Shown here piece after piece: positions 1 to 8,793 of a DNA stretch of 64,000 bases. The notes under the pieces were generated by a model. It saw only the letters and a list, made by a program, of their open reading frames with translations, did no database searches and had not been told where the DNA came from. Where the stretch lies: the NCBI GenBank assembly GCA_000514715.1, contig AZWL01000005.1, positions 1 to 64,000 on the forward strand, written 5' to 3'. Both the position numbers and the translations under genes were made by a program. The DNA is from Streptomyces sp. CNH099 (lineage in GTDB: Bacteria > Actinomycetota > Actinomycetes > Streptomycetales > Streptomycetaceae). The first letter of the stretch is position 1; each line of letters starts with the position of its first letter.

Positions 1-2
1 AC

Positions 3-947
3 CGCCGCCCCGGCTACTACACCGTCCGCATCTCCGTCGTGGCCGTCTGCTACGTCGCCGGCTGGGCCGCCTTCGCCCTCGTCGGAGCCAGTTGGTGGAC
101 CCTGGCCATCGCCGCGGCCCTCGCCGTGGTCTTCGGCCAGGTCGCCCTGGTCGCCCACGACATCGCCCACCGCCAGGTCTTCCGGCTGCGCCGGGCCAGC
201 GAGACGTCCGGCCGGATCGCCGGCGCCGCCATCGGCATGGGCTACGAATGGTGGCAGGACAAGCACACCCGCCACCACGCCAACCCCAACCATGAGGAAC
301 GCGACCCCGACATCGCCCCCGACCTGCTGGTCTGGACGCCCGAACAGGCTCGCGCCGCCCGCGGCCTGCCCCGCCTGCTCGGCCGCTGGCAGGCCGCGCT
401 GTTCTTCCCGCTGCTCACCCTCGAAGGCATCAATCTGCACATCGCCGGCATCCGCGCCCTGTCCGGCCGGGCGGTCAAGCACCCCGTGCTGGAGGGCACA
501 CTGATGCTCGCGCACGTCGCGGCCTACCTCACCGCGCTGTTCCTCGTCCTGCCGCCCGGCATGGCGCTGGCGTTCCTCGCCGTACACCAGGGCCTGTTCG
601 GCGTCTACCTCGGCTCGATCTTCGCCCCCAACCACAAGGGCATGCCGACCCTGAGCGGCGACGGCCGCCCGGATTTCCTGCGCCGCCAGGTGCTCACCTC
701 GCGCAACGTCCGCGGCGGCCGCCTCACCGACATCGCGCTCGGCGGACTGAACTACCAGATCGAGCACCACCTCTTCCCGAGCATGCCCAGCCCGCACCTG
801 GGCAAGGCCCAGGCCGTCGTGCGCCGCTACTGCCGCGAACTGGGCGTGAGCTATCTGGAGACCGGACTCATCGCCTCCTACCGGCAGGCGCTGCAGAGCC
901 TTCACGACGCCGGCGCCCCGCTCCGCAGCGCCCCCCACACCGCCTGA
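3..947 (+). CDS. Fatty acid desaturase, 5' end outside the window
   Basis: Membrane di-iron fatty acyl desaturase that would introduce a double bond into a membrane-bound acyl chain. The three histidine boxes are visible in order: HDIAH, then HTRHH about 40 residues later, then QIEHH near the C-terminus, with hydrophobic membrane stretches between. The frame is open back to base 3 (reading RRPGYYTVRIS before the first GTG at 39), so the gene begins before the window and the GTG at 39 is an internal valine. The family is usually about 340-370 residues, so some 30-60 residues are probably missing. The stop is followed by a weak GC hairpin. Regiospecificity cannot be told from the sequence. Confidence 0.9.
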   Translation, partial: RRPGYYTVRISVVAVCYVAGWAAFALVGASWWTLAIAAALAVVFGQVALVAHDIAHRQVFRLRRASETSGRIAGAAIGMGYEWWQDKHTRHHANPNHEERDPDIAPDLLVWTPEQARAARGLPRLLGRWQAALFFPLLTLEGINLHIAGIRALSGRAVKHPVLEGTLMLAHVAAYLTALFLVLPPGMALAFLAVHQGLFGVYLGSIFAPNHKGMPTLSGDGRPDFLRRQVLTSRNVRGGRLTDIALGGLNYQIEHHLFPSMPSPHLGKAQAVVRRYCRELGVSYLETGLIASYRQALQSLHDAGAPLRSAPHTA

Positions 948-1030
948 CACGCACCTCCCGAACCCCGCGATGACGGTAAGGGCGGCACCTGGCTCCACCT
1001 CACCGTCCACACCACCCGCGCACCCGACCC

Positions 1031-1047
1031 GCCGGGGCCTCCCCGGC
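1031..1047 (+). terminator. Possible hairpin terminator after the desaturase
   Basis: Seven-base GC stem (GCCGGGG / CCCCGGC) with a 3-base loop, 84 bases after the desaturase stop. There is no T-run, as is common in actinomycetes. Confidence 0.35.
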
Positions 1048-1495
1048 CCGCCGCGTCACAAATCAGCCGCACCCGGACGAACTACAGGATGCTGCTCAGC
1101 CGGTCGGCACGCAGTGACTCATCGCCATCACAGGCGATGCCCATAGCCCCATCCGGACCGGCCGCATCAATCGTCGCCCGCCCAGGGCGCACGCCTCGCG
1201 ACGAACCGGACGACCGGTACGTACACGGTCAGTTCGATGACTGGATCACTGCGGCCCCCTCTGCACCCTCTGGGGCGACCGGTGACTTCGGGCCCCTGCT
1301 TCCGGTTGCAGTTCTGGTGGCATTCACCTCCGTCCGCGGCCGTCCGAACGGCCTCGTTTTCGCCTCTGGGCCGCCGGTCAGGATGCAGTCGTCCCAGTTC
1401 GGACGGCAACACGGCGAGTTGGAAAGCGTGTTGGGTTCACACCCTTCGACGTGCGCGGGGCCCGGTTCATCGCAGGGTCGCGCCTTCTCGTGCGA
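1048..1495. other. Intergenic stretch without a recognised gene
   Basis: About 450 bases between the desaturase and the 3' end of the DUF1326 gene. Open frames exist on both strands but none has family-like sequence or a convincing ribosome site. The reading on the minus strand near 1167-1412 looks protein-like in places but matches nothing I know. Confidence 0.5.
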
Positions 1496-2149
1496 TCAGC
1501 CCGGTCCTGTCCAGTCAAAGGTGATGTGCTTGCTGGACCGGCCCTCGCGGCTCCACTGGAAGCCGAAGGCGTCGGCACGGTCCGCCACCGAGCGGCCCCA
1601 GGTCGCGACCTGCCCCGGGCCCGTTTCCGATCCGGGGAGGTTCGTCGTCTGGACCCGTGCGCCCTCGGGTGTCGTCGGCCCGGTGAGTGCGACCGCACCG
1701 GCCTCGACCCGGCCCGGGACAGCGGCCCGCCACTTTCCAAGATCGTCATCGACCTCGAACTCGATGGGGGCGAAATCCATGCCACGCATCTCGGCCCCGA
1801 ACATGCTGATCATCTCCGCGGGCCAGCTACCGGCCTCACCGCTGAAGATCATCTGTAGCGCTTCGCGCTGCGCGGCGTCGGCACGCGCATCGAGGAAGAC
1901 CGCCGCGTACGCGTCGGAGTGCTCGGCCCACACGTTGCCGACAAACGAGCCCAGCATCAGCACGTTGAGCCCGTCCACGGCGACGTCGCCGTAGTGCCCC
2001 TCACGGATGTGCCAGGCCAGGACTCCCTCACAGTGCCCGTCCGTCGGTGGCTGCGCGAACGAACAAGGACACGGAATATCGCATCTGCACGTGTCGAACC
2101 ATTCGCCGGACACGTGCCATTGCGGAACGGTCTGCGTCGTCTCGGACAT
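1496..2149 (-). CDS. DUF1326 family protein
   Basis: Cytoplasmic-looking protein of 217 residues with the cysteine-rich N-terminal signature of DUF1326: CRCDIPCPCSF, followed by a GHC motif, suggesting metal or thiol chemistry. The biochemical function of the family is unknown. The start is set at the ATG at 2149 because GGAGG lies 8 bases upstream; an in-frame start 18 bases earlier has no such site. The gene is divergent from a DUF2182 membrane protein with a 253-base spacer. DUF1326 and DUF2182 genes are usual neighbours in other bacteria, so the two products probably work together. Confidence 0.8.
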   Translation of the reverse strand: MSETTQTVPQWHVSGEWFDTCRCDIPCPCSFAQPPTDGHCEGVLAWHIREGHYGDVAVDGLNVLMLGSFVGNVWAEHSDAYAAVFLDARADAAQREALQMIFSGEAGSWPAEMISMFGAEMRGMDFAPIEFEVDDDLGKWRAAVPGRVEAGAVALTGPTTPEGARVQTTNLPGSETGPGQVATWGRSVADRADAFGFQWSREGRSSKHITFDWTGPG

Positions 2150-2402
2150 CTCGCCGCCTCCTTGCACACGGCGCTCCTACGACGCCGAGCAGTATGGAAG
2201 GAGACCCGAGGGCGGCAACAGGGCGCCGGTGCCCGAGTGACTCGCGTGATCGCGCCGGTGCCGAACTCCGGCCTGAGCAGCTCGGCAATCGCGTCATTTG
2301 CTCTCATTGTCTCACTGAACACGGTCGCGAGCCAAGGCGCCGGACCACCTCCGCCCTCGGCACCGACGCGCCATCCGCCGTCGTCCGTGGTGGGCTGGAA
2401 CC

Positions 2403-3206
2403 ATGCTTCCCCATCGGGAACGGCTGACGCCGCCCTTGCGATCCGGCGATCTGCTCCCGGCTCGACAGCTGGCCGCCGGCTGGTTCCTCATGTCGCTGAT
2501 CGCCCTGCTCGCCTGGGTTCTGGTGGTCGCTCAGACGGACGACATGGGCGTGGGCCCGGGGACGATGGGCCTGAGCGTGCCGCTGTTCCTGCTGCTCTGG
2601 GTGGCCATGATGATCGCCATGATGTTCCCGTCCGTGGCACCGGTGGCCGTCACCTGGGCCCGGGCCATCGGCCGGCAGGCATCGGGGGCCGCTCGGGTGC
2701 TCAGGACCACCCAGTTCGTGACCGGGTACCTGCTCGCCTGGGCGGTGTTCGGCCTGCTCGTCTACGGGATGCTCGTCCTGTTCGGCGGTCTGGTGGAGGG
2801 CCGTCCCCAGGCCGGACGGTGGATCGGGGCCGGCGCCTTCCTCGCCGCCGCCCTGCAGCAGTTCAGCCCGCTGAAGGACGTCTGCCTGCGCCACTGCCGC
2901 AGCCCCATGAGCCAACTGGTGCGCTACGCCGGCTTCCGGACGAGGGCCCGGGACCTGCGGGTAGGGATCCATCACGGGCTGTACTGCGTCGGCTGCTGTT
3001 GGGGTCTCATGATCGTCCTGATTCCGCTGGGCTCGATGAACATCGCGGCGATGGCCGCGGTATCAATGATCATTTTCGTGGAGAAGCTGTGGCGCCTGGG
3101 CCCGCTGTTCTCCAGCGCGGTCGGCGCGGTGTTCCTGGCCCTGGCCGTCCTGACCGCGCTGGGTCTGCTGCACGATTTCCTGCTGCCCGGGCTGCGGGGT
3201 TCCTGA
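2403..3206 (+). CDS. DUF2182 integral membrane protein
   Basis: Polytopic membrane protein of 267 residues with about six membrane segments, the first around residues 27-45. The family is described as a predicted metal-binding membrane protein. Visible motifs are MMIAMMFPSVAPV in the second segment, a CLRHC pair near residue 165, and YCVGCCWGL near residue 200, all hallmarks of DUF2182. It lies divergent from DUF1326, its usual partner. What it transports or modifies is not known; a role in metal handling coupled to the Cys-rich partner is inference. The downstream DNA holds only a TerD relic. Confidence 0.8.
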   Translation: MLPHRERLTPPLRSGDLLPARQLAAGWFLMSLIALLAWVLVVAQTDDMGVGPGTMGLSVPLFLLLWVAMMIAMMFPSVAPVAVTWARAIGRQASGAARVLRTTQFVTGYLLAWAVFGLLVYGMLVLFGGLVEGRPQAGRWIGAGAFLAAALQQFSPLKDVCLRHCRSPMSQLVRYAGFRTRARDLRVGIHHGLYCVGCCWGLMIVLIPLGSMNIAAMAAVSMIIFVEKLWRLGPLFSSAVGAVFLALAVLTALGLLHDFLLPGLRGS

Positions 3207-3354
3207 AGCGCCCGCCTCGGCCTGTCGCGGCGGTGGCGTACGGCGACCGGACGTCCCGCGGCCCGATGTCCGAGCCGGCCGGCGCCCCGCCGTGGATGAG
3301 GCACGCGGCCTCCTGCGCAGGACGAGGGCCTCGCTCCGAGCAGTCACGGCCACG

Positions 3355-3522
3355 GACGTGGACCTCGGTCTCGGCTGCATGATCCGGTGCCGTGACAGCA
3401 GCAAGACCGTCGTGCAGGCGCTCGGTGACGCGTTCGGCGCGCTGGACCCCTTCCCCCACGTCGCGCTGGACGCCGACGACCGGACCGGCGGGCCGGCGGC
3501 GGGCGAGAGCCTCGTCATCAAC
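3355..3522 (+). pseudogene. TerD/TerA-family (tellurium resistance) gene fragment
   Basis: A 56-residue reading that fits the core of TerD-domain proteins of the TerA type: DVDLGLGC, then VVQALGDAFGALD, then LDADDRTGG and GESLVIN. In intact relatives the pattern is VDLDLG, GVVQALG, DGDDRTG, GENLRIN, with Asp residues that bind calcium. The frame upstream (from a GTG at 3292) and downstream has no further similarity and runs antisense into the HNH gene, so only this piece of the domain survives. There is no ribosome site. It is best read as a deletion relic rather than a working gene. Confidence 0.6.
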
Positions 3523-3633
3523 CAGCCGGGGCGCGTACTCCACCGTCGCGGAGCAGCGGGGATCAGGAGGCCGTGCACGCCTCCGGCGAGCCGGGGGGAA
3601 GCGCCGCGACCTCGGCCTCGATTCCCAGCGCAG

Positions 3634-4557
3634 TCATGCGGCCGTACCGATGCGTCCCTTGAAGACCTCGTGGCCGTGCCAGTGGAGATGGGCGGAGGCG
3701 GGGGCGGGCTGCCCCCGGCGCGGCCTGTTGAGCGGCCGATCGTGAAGGTTGTCGATGGTCAGCCCTGCCGGACTGCGCGCCACGTACAGCTCCGAGACCT
3801 GAATCCGCAGCTCCGCGGTGAGTCCGAGGGCACCCAGATCGAAGAGGGTGTGGTGGAGCGAGCACAGCGCGACGCCGTTGCTCACCTCGTCCGGTCCCTC
3901 GTGGCTGTGCCAGCGGACGTGGGCCGCCTCCAGGCCGACCGGGTTGCGTCCCAGTGCGCCGTCGAAGCCGCACATGGCGCATGCGTAGGCGTACGCCCGC
4001 AGCACCTCTTCGGTGAAACCCGCCCGCCGACTGCGGCGCCGGGCCGCCACCAGTTCACAGGCGGCGAGTTCGAGGTCGGTCAGGTCCAGGCCGACGGCCG
4101 TGCAGATGGCTCCTTCCAGAGCGGGCGTGAAGTGCCGGTCGAGAAGCACCCGTGCCGCCGCCGCCAGCGTGCGAGAGTCCGCGAGGAGAGCCTCGACTTC
4201 GGGACGTAGCCGACCGTGCGCCTGACGGCGCCGCAGCACCGCGCCGCTCTCGCGCTCCCCCGGGCCGATGGGCTCACCGTGGAGATCACGTAGCTCCCAC
4301 AGATCCCGCTCAAGGTGCACGAAGGGCATCGCGGCGCGGTCGCGGGCCCGGGCAGGGCCGGCAACCGCTGGGCCGAAGTCATTGATCAGCCGACTGACGG
4401 GCTCGGCCGCCTCGTCGTACGTGACAGCGCTGCGGCCGGTGGCGGACAGACGCCCCAGCAGCCAGAGCAACAGCAGCGGCTTGTGCGGCGCCCGCCCGTT
4501 GCCCGTCGTCGCCCGCCGGACCGTCGTCAACAGACGCAACAACTCGTCCACCGTCAT
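3634..4557 (-). CDS. SBD-HNH endonuclease, type IV restriction (phosphorothioate-DNA type)
   Basis: Protein of 307 residues with a two-domain plan. The N-terminal half (HKPLLLLWLLGRL, INDFGP, PFVHLERDLWEL) matches the sulfur-binding domain found in McrA-like enzymes of Streptomyces that recognise phosphorothioate-modified DNA. The C-terminal half is a zinc-bound HNH nuclease: CAMCGFDG, EAAHVRWHSHEG, NGVALCSLHHTLFD. It lacks the SRA domain of the larger ScoMcrA, so it belongs to the short SBD-HNH form. Such enzymes cut foreign sulfur-modified DNA and are incompatible with an active dnd system in the same cell. No dnd gene is in the window. The modification specificity is inferred from the family. 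Confidence 0.8.
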   Translation of the reverse strand: MTVDELLRLLTTVRRATTGNGRAPHKPLLLLWLLGRLSATGRSAVTYDEAAEPVSRLINDFGPAVAGPARARDRAAMPFVHLERDLWELRDLHGEPIGPGERESGAVLRRRQAHGRLRPEVEALLADSRTLAAAARVLLDRHFTPALEGAICTAVGLDLTDLELAACELVAARRRSRRAGFTEEVLRAYAYACAMCGFDGALGRNPVGLEAAHVRWHSHEGPDEVSNGVALCSLHHTLFDLGALGLTAELRIQVSELYVARSPAGLTIDNLHDRPLNRPRRGQPAPASAHLHWHGHEVFKGRIGTAA

Positions 4558-4631
4558 GGGACGTCACTGTGCCACGAGTAGGCCACGATCACGCGGGCCG
4601 GACGCTTGCCGCTCGTCCTCCGCCGGGGAGG

Positions 4632-6368
4632 TCAGGCAGCGGCGGCGAGGTCGAGGTAGTCGATGTTGGCCAGGCCCGCGGGGGTGGTCGGATGCAGCCG
4701 GACGGTGTTGCTGCCGGCGTTCAGTGGCACGGTCAGCTCCTTGGTCGTCCACGCGGACCACGCACCGGTGGACTCGAACGACACCGTCCCCACCGTCACC
4801 CCGTTCACGACCACGTCCGCCGGCCGCGCGTCCGCGCCGTTGGCGAAGCGGACGCCCACCGTCGCCGAGCCGGTCCCCTCGGCGGTCACCGTGAACCCCG
4901 CCGCCGCGCCGACGGCGTTGTCGCCGTTGCAGAAGCCCGTACCCGAGAAGCCGGGGTGGTTCGAGTCGATGGTGCCGTCGCAGGTCGCCGGGGCGGACTC
5001 CGCCTCGTAGCGCCGCCGCTCCGGTGGTTCCGTGTCGCCGGACGCCTCGAAGGCGCCGAGGTCCGGTGCCGTCCCGCTGTACGGCAGGCCGACGTCGGTG
5101 CCCTTGTCGATCAGTTCGCTGTTCGACGCGAGACGGAGGTGGGGCAGCGCGGGCAGGCTTCCGTCGGCCTGCCGGGGTGCGTCCCAGCCCGATGTCGACA
5201 CGCTCTGGAACTGGGAGTCCGACAGGTTGACGTCGAGGTTCCAGGAGTTGTGCGAGGCGCTGGTGCCGTTCATGTAGGACGTCGGCGTCCCGGTGTAGGC
5301 GAGGTTGTTGCGGAGATTCCCGCGGCCGACGGCGTTGCCGCTTGAGTCGACTCCCCGCATGTTGTAGTTGGGACGGTTTCCGTAGGCGGTGTTGTTGAAG
5401 TAGTCGTTGGCCACCGGGTGGTGGTTGGAGTAGAAGCCCGCCGCCTTGTTCAGGAATGCGACCGAGAAGCGGACGGTGTGCTTCACCGCGCCGGTGTCGT
5501 AGTCGCCGCCGAAACCACCGACCTTGAAGCCGGCTCCGTTGCCGGCGGGTGTCGTCGTCCCGGGCACATATCCGTTGCGCCAGGACCACGAGTGCTCAAG
5601 GGTCACCGGCGAGTACGTGGAGATGAGGTCGTAACCGTCGTCGGCGTTCCACCACGCGCGGCACCCCCGGAACACGTTCGCCTGACGGCCGGCCGGCGTG
5701 TAGTGCGAGCCGAAGCCGTCGGCGTTCTCGCCGGGCCCGTCGCTGCTGCGCGGGTCGTAGTTGTCGTGTGAGTCCGAGTTGAGGACGAGGTTGCCCCCGC
5801 CGCCGTTGATGAACAGGCCGGTTCCCATGTGGTGGTGGAGGTCGAGCTGCTCGAACGTGTTGTTGCTCCCCGAGATCCAGATGCCCCAGGACTCGGCGTT
5901 GAGGTTGTTGTTCTGCGGCACGCCGGTGGCTTCCAGCCCCTTGAGATGGAGGTGGCTGGCGGTGACGTTGAAGCCCTTGATCCGGCAGTTGTCGCGCATG
6001 CCGGAGAAGTCGAAGACCGGCGTCTCACCCGGGTAGGCCCAGTAGCGGATCGGGTTGCCCGAACTTCCGCTCCTGTTGAGGGTGATGGCGTCGACCCTGT
6101 CGGTCTGACTTGAGCAGCCGCGGTTCGCACGGGTGTAGGCGTAGGTGCCGCCGCGGAAGTAGACGGTGTCACCGGCCTGGGCCGCGGACTGGGCGCGGGC
6201 GATCGACGCCCAGGGAGCGGCCTGCGTACCCGCCGCGCTGTCGCTGCCGTTGGGTGCCACGTAGTAGACCTGCGCGGTCGGCGCCGCGTCGGCATGGGGC
6301 GCGGACGCCCCCGCCACACCGGTCAGGACGGCCGTCACGGCCAGCATTGCCAGTGCTTTCATCAACAC
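4632..6368 (-). CDS. Secreted pectate lyase, PL9-like, with C-terminal CBM35
   Basis: Exported polysaccharide lyase of 578 residues. Residues 1-29 form a Sec signal (cleavage likely after HADA). Residues 32-440 open with YYVAPNGSDSAAGTQAAPW and continue as asparagine-rich right-handed beta-helix rungs (LHLKGLEATG, NNTFEQLDLHHHMGTGL, NADGFGSH, NADDGYDL), as in PL9 pectate lyases that split polygalacturonate by calcium-dependent beta-elimination. Residues about 453-578 are a CBM35-type module (RYEAESAPATC to IDYLDL). It is the last gene of the leftward pectin block, after a strong terminator behind the PL11 gene, so it probably has its own promoter in the 93-base gap. Confidence 0.85.
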   Translation of the reverse strand: MLMKALAMLAVTAVLTGVAGASAPHADAAPTAQVYYVAPNGSDSAAGTQAAPWASIARAQSAAQAGDTVYFRGGTYAYTRANRGCSSQTDRVDAITLNRSGSSGNPIRYWAYPGETPVFDFSGMRDNCRIKGFNVTASHLHLKGLEATGVPQNNNLNAESWGIWISGSNNTFEQLDLHHHMGTGLFINGGGGNLVLNSDSHDNYDPRSSDGPGENADGFGSHYTPAGRQANVFRGCRAWWNADDGYDLISTYSPVTLEHSWSWRNGYVPGTTTPAGNGAGFKVGGFGGDYDTGAVKHTVRFSVAFLNKAAGFYSNHHPVANDYFNNTAYGNRPNYNMRGVDSSGNAVGRGNLRNNLAYTGTPTSYMNGTSASHNSWNLDVNLSDSQFQSVSTSGWDAPRQADGSLPALPHLRLASNSELIDKGTDVGLPYSGTAPDLGAFEASGDTEPPERRRYEAESAPATCDGTIDSNHPGFSGTGFCNGDNAVGAAAGFTVTAEGTGSATVGVRFANGADARPADVVVNGVTVGTVSFESTGAWSAWTTKELTVPLNAGSNTVRLHPTTPAGLANIDYLDLAAAA

Positions 6369-6403
6369 TCCTCAGTGGGCGGGGATCGTCGCTTGTACCT
6401 CCT

Positions 6404-6438
6404 CGGTCAACCCCGGGCAGGGCGCCCGGGGTTGACCG
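6404..6438 (-). terminator. Rho-independent terminator behind the PL11 gene
   Basis: Perfect 15-base inverted repeat (CGGTCAACCCCGGGC and its complement) with a 5-base loop, 24 bases after the PL11 stop. It separates PL11 from the PL9 gene on the same strand. Confidence 0.85.
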
Positions 6439-6461
6439 ACACAGCCCCCGCCCGGGCGTGG

Positions 6462-8705
6462 TCAGCGAACGTGGATGTCGGGTCGCGGCGGGGCGCTCAT
6501 GCCGTCGCCGAGGAAGAAGCCGGGGTGCGGTGGCTGGTTGTACGCGGTGTTCTGCCAGGCCAGCGCCACCCGGTACTGCGGGTCGTGCAGCAGGGTCGGC
6601 AGGCGCAGGTCGGTGTGGTGGGGCGTGCTGTAGATCCGCAGCCGGCTCTGGTCGTTGGTCGGCCAGATGACCTCCTCGCGCCAGTCGCCGAGGATGTCGC
6701 CGGACAGCGACGGCGTGGCCTTGGTGCCGTTGGGCACGAACACGTCGCCGGCGGTGAGCAGCCGGGTGTCGCCGCCGGTTCCGTACTTGTCGATGTGGTT
6801 GCCGTCGAGCAGTTCGCGCACCGGGTCGCCGTCCCACCAGGCCAGGAAGTTCGTCGAGCCGGGTTTGCGGCCGGCGACCTGGGCGTTGGCGGCGGCGCTG
6901 CGCAGCCCGCCGACGGCCGCCGACCAGATCTCGGCACCCGGGTTGCCGGCCCAGACGTCGGCGGCCACGCCGCGTCCGTTGTCGCAGTTGCAGGAGCCGT
7001 TGCGGGAGACGTCCCCGCCGCTGCGCGCGTCGGCCACCCAGTGCGCGGGCTCGTTGCTCCACTCCGTCGGCGCGAACACCTCCAGGCCGGGCCGGGACGG
7101 GACCAGGTCACCCACGTGGTAGGCGTCGCCGTGGTGGGTGCCTCGCTGCCACAGTCCGCGGCCGTCGTCGTCGACGGCGATCGACCCGTACAGCACCTCG
7201 TCGCGGCCGTCGCCGTCGGCGTCCGCGACCGACAGCTGGTGGTTGCCCTTGCCCGCCCAGTTCGACGGGTTGCTCTGCCTGTCCGAGTCGAACACCCAGC
7301 GTTTGGCGAGCTGGCCGCCGCGGAAGTCCCACGCCGCGATGACCGACCGGGTGTAGTAGCCGCGCGCCATGATGATGCTGGGCCGCTCGCCGTCCAGATA
7401 GGCGGTGCCCGCCAGGAACCGGTCGCCCCGGTTGCCGTAGCAGTCGCCCCAGTCACAGACGTTGCCGCGCGGCGGGTCGTAGTTCTCGGTGTCCAGGATC
7501 GCGCCGTCCGTGCCGCGGAACACCGTCAGGAACTCCGGCCCGGACAGGATCCGCCCCGCCGAGTTGCGGTGGTCGGCGTTGCCGTCGCCGATCACCTGAC
7601 CCGTGCCGGACCTGGTCCCGTCCGCGGTCTTCATCGCGACCTCGGCGCGGCCGTCGCCGTCGTAGTCGTAGACCTGGAACTGGGTGTAGTGGGCGCCGGC
7701 CCGGATGTTGCGGCCCAGGTCGATGCGCCACAGCCGCTGCCCGTCGAGCCGGTAGGCGTCCAGCAGGACGTTGCCGGTGTGCCCCTCCTGGGCGTTGTCC
7801 TTGGAGTTGGACGGGTCCCACTTCAGCACGATCTCCAACGCGCCGTCGCCGTCCAGGTCGCCGACGCTGGCGTCGTTGGCGCGGTAGTTGTACGAGCCGC
7901 CGCCCGCCGGCCGCTGGATCGGCACGTCGAGGTGGCCGTTGGCGAAGGTCACCGATGGTGCGGATGCCGGCTGCTCCACACCGTCGACGACCGCCCGCAC
8001 GGTGTAGGACGAACCGGACGAGGCGCCGGAGTCGTAGTAGTTGGTCGCCGCCCCGGAGAAGACCCGGGTGTCGCCCCGGTACAGGTGGAACGACACCGCC
8101 GACGGGTCCGTGCCCAGCAGCCGCCAGCTCACCAGGTTGCCCGACCCGGACCGCACGCTCACCAGGCCGCGGTCGAGGTCCTCCAGTTGCTTGCCGTCGG
8201 GAGGTGGTCCGGTGTCTCCGGGTTCGAGGTCGAGGTAGTCGATGTTGGGCAGTCCGGCTGCGCCGGTGGGGTCGAGGCGGATCGTGCTGTTTCCTGAATC
8301 CAGCTGCACGGCCGCGGTTTTCGTCGCCCAGGTGGTCCACGCACCGGTGGGCTCGAACGACATCGACAGCACGGTGACGCCGTTGACGATCAGGTCGGCG
8401 GGGCGTGCGGTGGTGGTGCCGTTGGCGTACCGGACGCCGATCGTCGCCGTGCCGGTCTCCGACGCGCTCACCGTGAACTGCGCCGCCGCGCCGACCGCGT
8501 TGTCGCCGTTGCAGAACCCGGTGCCGGAATAGCCGGTGTGGTTGGACTCGATGAGCCCGTCGCAGGTGGCCGGTGCCGTTTCCGACTCGTAGCGGGTCGT
8601 CGCCGCGGCGGAGGCCGCCGTGGGGCTGACGACGAGTCCGGTACCGACCAGGGTGATGGCAAGTCCGGCACACAGCAGCGACGCACGCCGTCTGAACGAA
8701 TACAT
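6462..8705 (-). CDS. Secreted rhamnogalacturonan lyase PL11 with N-terminal CBM35
   Basis: Exported lyase of 747 residues that cleaves the rhamnose-galacturonate backbone of rhamnogalacturonan I. Residues 1-35 are a signal peptide (FRRRASLLCAGLAITLVG). Residues about 38-162 are a CBM35-type module (RYESETAPATC to NIDYLDL). The rest is the eight-bladed PL11 propeller: REDLDRGLVSV-like start (LEDLDRGLVSVRSG), repeated calcium loops (VGDLDGDGALEIVLKWD, YDYDGDGRAEVAMKTADG, VADADGDGRDEVLYG), DILGDWREEVIWP and the C-terminal tail PHPGFFLGDGMSAPPRPDI. It sits between two terminators and next to PL9, GH43 and a truncated copy of itself. Confidence 0.92.
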   Translation of the reverse strand: MYSFRRRASLLCAGLAITLVGTGLVVSPTAASAAATTRYESETAPATCDGLIESNHTGYSGTGFCNGDNAVGAAAQFTVSASETGTATIGVRYANGTTTARPADLIVNGVTVLSMSFEPTGAWTTWATKTAAVQLDSGNSTIRLDPTGAAGLPNIDYLDLEPGDTGPPPDGKQLEDLDRGLVSVRSGSGNLVSWRLLGTDPSAVSFHLYRGDTRVFSGAATNYYDSGASSGSSYTVRAVVDGVEQPASAPSVTFANGHLDVPIQRPAGGGSYNYRANDASVGDLDGDGALEIVLKWDPSNSKDNAQEGHTGNVLLDAYRLDGQRLWRIDLGRNIRAGAHYTQFQVYDYDGDGRAEVAMKTADGTRSGTGQVIGDGNADHRNSAGRILSGPEFLTVFRGTDGAILDTENYDPPRGNVCDWGDCYGNRGDRFLAGTAYLDGERPSIIMARGYYTRSVIAAWDFRGGQLAKRWVFDSDRQSNPSNWAGKGNHQLSVADADGDGRDEVLYGSIAVDDDGRGLWQRGTHHGDAYHVGDLVPSRPGLEVFAPTEWSNEPAHWVADARSGGDVSRNGSCNCDNGRGVAADVWAGNPGAEIWSAAVGGLRSAAANAQVAGRKPGSTNFLAWWDGDPVRELLDGNHIDKYGTGGDTRLLTAGDVFVPNGTKATPSLSGDILGDWREEVIWPTNDQSRLRIYSTPHHTDLRLPTLLHDPQYRVALAWQNTAYNQPPHPGFFLGDGMSAPPRPDIHVR

Positions 8706-8742
8706 GAGGACTCCCAGGGGGGCGGTCGAGGGACCGGCGGAG

Positions 8743-8774
8743 CAGGAGGGCGCCGGAGAACCGGCACCCTCCTG
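8743..8774 (-). terminator. Hairpin terminator behind the GH43 gene
   Basis: Fourteen-base stem (CAGGAGGGCGCCGG against CCGGCACCCTCCTG, one mismatch) with a 4-base AGAA loop, 20 bases after the GH43 stop and just before PL11. Confidence 0.75.
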
Positions 8775-8793
8775 ACCGCCGCGGTGACAGTCG

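Noticed and set aside
1957..2322. Minus-strand frame starting MFSETMRANDAIAELLRPEF
   Set aside because: The first 25 residues look protein-like, but the rest is an out-of-frame reading of DUF1326. It may be the start of a lost gene; not enough to call.
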